A stretch of 10,679 nucleotides of DNA, from NCBI GenBank assembly GCA_022844585.1, contig JALHLM010000178.1, positions 1 to 10,679 on the forward strand. Direction: 5' to 3'. Below, in pieces: positions 8,138 through 10,679 of the stretch. The DNA is from Pirellulales bacterium. Lineage in GTDB: Bacteria > Planctomycetota > Planctomycetia > Pirellulales > JALHLM01. The notes beneath the pieces were generated by a model. The model had not been told where the DNA came from, ran no database searches, and saw only the letters and a program-made list of their open reading frames with translations. The first letter of the stretch is position 1. Every line of letters begins with the position of its first letter. A program made the position numbers and the translations under genes.

Positions 8138-8167
8138 CTCAAAGTTTCGATCGCTCGGCTTTCAGAT

Positions 8168-8369
8168 TTGTAGGTCAGGCACCCCAGCTGAATGCAAAAA
8201 CCGCCGCATGGAGATTAGCTATGGCAACATCCCAGATTCATGCCGGCTAATTGCCTGACAGGACTAATCGTCGATCTGTCAGGCAATTAGCCGGCATGAA
8301 TTTGGGATGTGGATGAAAGTCAACGCGGTGCGACGAGTCTTCACTTCGGCCCGGGTGCCTGACCTACAA
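8168..8369. repeat. 202-bp coaxial palindromic element (MITE-like or REP/BIME-like), no coding content
   Basis: The outer arms 8168-8184 (TTGTAGGTCAGGCACCC) and 8353-8369 are perfect 17-bp inverted repeats. The inner arms 8227-8261 and 8276-8310 are 35-bp inverted repeats with a single mismatch (8235 opposite 8302, a G-T pair that would be a wobble in RNA), around a 14-base loop. Both pairs share one centre, since each coordinate pair sums to 16537. The two intervening stretches (8185-8226 and 8311-8352) are both 42 bases and match 20 of 42 as inverted repeats, well above chance, with 4 more possible G-U pairs. The whole is thus one palindrome of 101-base arms with an eroded middle. GTCAGGCA or its complement occurs four times (8174, 8252, 8278, 8356). 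No clear target-site duplication, T-run or reading frame was found. It lies between TPR gene 2 and trpB. Confidence 0.85.
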
Positions 8370-8392
8370 CACCGATTGACCTTAAGTGTTCC

Positions 8393-9628
8393 ATGGCATC
8401 AACAAACATCATTGAGAATATGACGAACGCCACTTCCCTTGTTCCCGATGCCCGCGGACGTTTCGGTGCGTTCGGCGGGCGCTATGTGCCCGAGACTCTG
8501 ACCCGTGCGCTGGACGAATTGACCGTCGAGTACGAACGCGCCCAGGCGGACCCGGCGTTTCAGGCGGAACTGAGCGACCTGCTCAAGAACTTCGTTGGCC
8601 GCCCCTCGCCGCTGTATCACGCCAAGCGGTTGAGCGCCCATTGCGGCGGTGCGCAGATCTACCTCAAGCGCGAGGATGTGAATCACACCGGCGCGCACAA
8701 AATCAATAACACGGTCGGCCAAACGCTGCTCACGCTCCGCATGGGCAAGAAGCGCGTCATCGCCGAGACCGGCGCCGGGCAGCATGGCGTGGCCACCGCG
8801 ACGGCCTGCGCCCATTTCGGTCTGGATTGCGTCGTCTACATGGGCGAAGAAGACATTCGCCGCCAGAAGCCGAACGTGTTCAGCATGCGGTTGCTCGGCG
8901 CGGAAGTGCGCCCCGTTACCAGCGGTTCGCGCACGCTGCGCGACGCCATCAACGAGGCGATGCGGGACTGGATGTCGAGCGTCGAGAACACGCATTACAT
9001 CATCGGTTCCGTCGTGGGGCCGCACCCGTTCCCGCGGATCGTGCGCGATTTCCAATCGGTAATCGGCCGCGAGACGATCGCGCAGTGCCGTGAGCAACTT
9101 GGTCGCCTGCCGTCGATCGCCGTGGCGTCGGTCGGCGGCGGCAGCAACGCGGCCGGGATGTTCTATCCGTTTGTGGATTTGCCCGAGGTCGAGTTGCTCG
9201 GCGTGGAAGCCGGCGGACGTTCCTCGCAGCCGGGCGATCACGCCTCGCCGTTGTCCTTCGGCCAGCCGGGCGTGTTGCACGGCAGTTTCAGCTACGTGAT
9301 GCAGGACGACGACGGCCAGACCTGCGACGTGCATTCCGTTTCCGCGGGCTTGGACTATCCCGGCGTCGGCCCCGAGCACAGCTACTGGAAAGACAGCGGC
9401 CGCGTCCGGTACACCTATTGCCGCGACGACCAGGCGCTCGAAGCGTTCAACCTGCTGGCCCGTAACGAAGGCATCCTGCCGGCGCTGGAAAGCTCCCACG
9501 CCCTGGCCAAAGGCATGGATGTCGCCCGGCAACGCAGCAAGGACGACGTAGTAGTAGTGTGCCTCTCCGGCCGCGGCGACAAAGACGCGTTCGAGATTGC
9601 GCGACTGCGCGGCGTGGAAATGGGCTGA
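8393..9628 (+). CDS. trpB: Tryptophan synthase beta chain
   Basis: TrpB condenses indole with L-serine to give tryptophan, using pyridoxal phosphate; it works as an alpha2-beta2 complex with TrpA in the cytoplasm. The protein has 411 residues, close to the usual length of about 400. The N-terminus shows the family signature DARGRFGAFGGRYVPETL (19-36). The cofactor lysine is Lys103 in GAHKINNTVGQ; the catalytic acid is Glu125 in AETGAGQHG. The phosphate-binding loop is GGGSNA (248-253), Asp321 lies in GLDYPGVGPEHS, and Ser392 in LSGRGDKD would contact the cofactor ring. Nothing essential is missing. No clear Shine-Dalgarno precedes ATG 8393; ATG 8420 (MTNATS...) is a possible alternative with only a weak GAG upstream. 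The gene has a palindromic element in its leader and another repeat after it, but its own sequence looks native and intact. Confidence 0.97.
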   Translation: MASTNIIENMTNATSLVPDARGRFGAFGGRYVPETLTRALDELTVEYERAQADPAFQAELSDLLKNFVGRPSPLYHAKRLSAHCGGAQIYLKREDVNHTGAHKINNTVGQTLLTLRMGKKRVIAETGAGQHGVATATACAHFGLDCVVYMGEEDIRRQKPNVFSMRLLGAEVRPVTSGSRTLRDAINEAMRDWMSSVENTHYIIGSVVGPHPFPRIVRDFQSVIGRETIAQCREQLGRLPSIAVASVGGGSNAAGMFYPFVDLPEVELLGVEAGGRSSQPGDHASPLSFGQPGVLHGSFSYVMQDDDGQTCDVHSVSAGLDYPGVGPEHSYWKDSGRVRYTYCRDDQALEAFNLLARNEGILPALESSHALAKGMDVARQRSKDDVVVVCLSGRGDKDAFEIARLRGVEMG

Positions 9629-9633
9629 TGCGC

Positions 9634-9814
9634 GATTTTGAACGGCGGAGGCGCTGAGACGCAGAGTGAGGAGAGTTGGAGAGAGTCGGTTGGTTTTCGA
9701 GCGAGCGTGTTTTTCGACATTTTTTCGGCCATTTGCTGGGCGATCACAGTTTTCATCGTTTGACGATCGGTACTTGCCTCCCTCTCCGCGTCTCTGCGAC
9801 TCTGCTTTAAAACG
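9634..9814. repeat. Imperfect inverted-repeat element filling the trpB-trpA gap
   Basis: Arms at 9648-9670 (starting GAGGCGCTGAGACGCAGAG) and 9780-9802 match 19 of 23 bases as inverted repeats. Outside them, TTTTGAA (9636-9642) and TTTAAAA (9806-9812) are roughly complementary, extending the element to about 9634-9814. The about 110-base middle is T-rich on the plus strand, unlike the rest of the window (for example TTTTTCGACATTTTTTC near 9710). The arms are built from GAGACGCAGAG-type units, which I recall from dispersed intergenic repeats in planctomycetes and several other bacteria; this has not been checked. It contains no convincing gene. The frames open through it on the minus strand look like shadows. 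Confidence 0.65.
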
Positions 9815-9868
9815 GTATCCCGCTCCTTTTTTCTTAACAAACCCGATCGCTCTCACCGCAATCGCACG

Positions 9869-10672
9869 ATGTCTCAAATCGACCGGCTGTTTTCTCAACT
9901 TCGTGGCGCGAAGCAAAAGGCATTCATGCCGTTTGTGACGGCTGGCGATCCGGATTTGTCGTTCACTGCCGAACTGCTTGGCGAGTTGGCGCGGCGCGGG
10001 AGTCATCTTTGCGAGTTGGGGATTCCGTATAGCGATCCCATTGCGGACGGTCCGGTGATTCAGGCGTCTTATACGCGCGCATTGGCCGGACGGGTGAAGC
10101 TGCCGCAAATCCTGGAGATGCTTTCCGGCGTGGCGCCGCGGATCACGGCCCCGGTCGTGACGATGGTCAGTTATGCGATCATCTACCGGCACGGTCTGGA
10201 GAAATACGTCGTCGCGGCGAAAGCGGCCGGCGCGGCCGGGGCGATTGTGCCGGACTTGCTCGTCGATGAAGCGGCGGAGCTTTCGGCGATTTGCCGGAAG
10301 CACGATTTCAGCCTGGTTCAACTCATCACGCCGACGACGCCGCGCGAGCGCGCGTTGAAGATCGCCGAAACCTCGACGGGTTTCATCTACTACGTCTCCG
10401 TCACCGGCATCACCGGCGAGCGCACGCAATTGCCGCCGGAACTCCTGGAAAACGTCGCCTGGCTGCGCGGGCAAACGCCGTTGCCGGTCTGTATTGGCTT
10501 CGGCATCAGCACGCCGGCGCATGTGAAACTCCTGGCCCCAGTCGCCGACGGCCTAATCGTCGGCTCGGCCATTGTCCGCCGCGCCGCCGAAGCCGCGACA
10601 CGCCCGCGCGCGGACGTGCTCCGCGAGATTGGCGACTATGTGAGCGAATTGCTCGCGGCGCTCAATGGTTAA
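9869..10672 (+). CDS. trpA: Tryptophan synthase alpha chain
   Basis: TrpA cleaves indole-3-glycerol phosphate to indole and glyceraldehyde 3-phosphate and channels indole to TrpB. The protein has 267 residues, the normal length for this single-domain TIM barrel, and is complete (stop TAA at 10670-10672). The catalytic residues are both present: Glu49 in CELGIPYSDPIADGPVIQ and Asp60 in the same motif. Other family landmarks are FVTAGDPD (22-29), VPDLLVDEA (127-135, normally VPDLPxEE), YYVSVTGITGER (174-185), CIGFGIS (208-214) and the phosphate-binding GSAIV (232-236). No Shine-Dalgarno is visible before ATG 9869. It follows trpB on the same strand after an unusually long 240-base gap occupied mostly by a repeat, so direct translational coupling is unlikely, although cotranscription remains plausible. 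Confidence 0.97.
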   Translation: MSQIDRLFSQLRGAKQKAFMPFVTAGDPDLSFTAELLGELARRGSHLCELGIPYSDPIADGPVIQASYTRALAGRVKLPQILEMLSGVAPRITAPVVTMVSYAIIYRHGLEKYVVAAKAAGAAGAIVPDLLVDEAAELSAICRKHDFSLVQLITPTTPRERALKIAETSTGFIYYVSVTGITGERTQLPPELLENVAWLRGQTPLPVCIGFGISTPAHVKLLAPVADGLIVGSAIVRRAAEAATRPRADVLREIGDYVSELLAALNG

Positions 10673-10679
10673 ACAAACT

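Noticed and set aside
8227..8310. The inner 35-bp hairpin as an intrinsic terminator of TPR gene 2
   Set aside because: No T-run follows the stem, the arms are far longer than terminator stems, and it is part of a larger coaxial palindrome.
8168..8369. CRISPR array or phage attachment site
   Set aside because: The repeats are inverted and coaxial, not regularly spaced direct repeats; there is no cas gene, integrase or tRNA nearby.
8376..8404. TTGACC at 8376-8381 as a -35 of a trpB promoter
   Set aside because: The hexamer at the right spacing is not -10-like and would fall inside the trpB reading frame after ATG 8393.
8399..10522. A 707-codon open frame on the minus strand opposite trpB and trpA
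   Set aside because: It is antisense to two unmistakable enzymes, runs through the repeat between them, and its translation is Arg/His/Ala-rich without any recognisable domain; this is typical of shadow frames in high-G+C DNA.

Overview
The window most likely comes from a planctomycete (phylum Planctomycetota, probably Pirellulales-like). The evidence is indirect: high G+C, very large secreted or membrane-anchored helical-repeat proteins, a membrane-anchored caspase-like protein, strong Shine-Dalgarno sites on some genes and none on others, and intergenic palindromes of a style I associate with this phylum. No rRNA, tRNA, CRISPR array, transposase or phage gene was seen.

Layout. Bases 1-3343 (minus strand) carry the first 1114 codons of one uninterrupted gene that runs off the left edge. 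It encodes a membrane-anchored protein with a caspase-like (C14) fold whose catalytic Cys position reads Asn, followed by a long helical region. Bases 3344-3619 form a divergent intergenic region with a promoter-like box and a small hairpin. Two secreted tetratricopeptide-repeat (TPR) proteins follow in tandem on the plus strand: 3620-5782 (signal peptide, acidic linker, BamE/SmpA-like domain, TPRs) and 5909-8116 (signal peptide, TPRs throughout). Next come trpB (8393-9628) and trpA (9869-10672), the two subunits of tryptophan synthase. Both are intact, with all key catalytic residues present.

The most unusual DNA lies around trpB. Upstream is a 202-bp element (8168-8369) built as one palindrome: 17-bp perfect outer arms and 35-bp near-perfect inner arms share exactly the same centre. 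Subtracting the element from the trpB leader leaves a box-to-start distance like that of the two TPR genes, which suggests insertion between promoter and gene. Between trpB and trpA, which are usually tightly packed, lies a second and unrelated imperfect inverted repeat (about 9634-9814).

How the genes work together: TrpB and TrpA form the alpha-beta complex that makes tryptophan from indole-glycerol phosphate and serine. The caspase-like protein and the two TPR proteins are all predicted to act outside the cytoplasmic membrane. Their adjacency makes a shared envelope role conceivable, but nothing in the sequence proves it.
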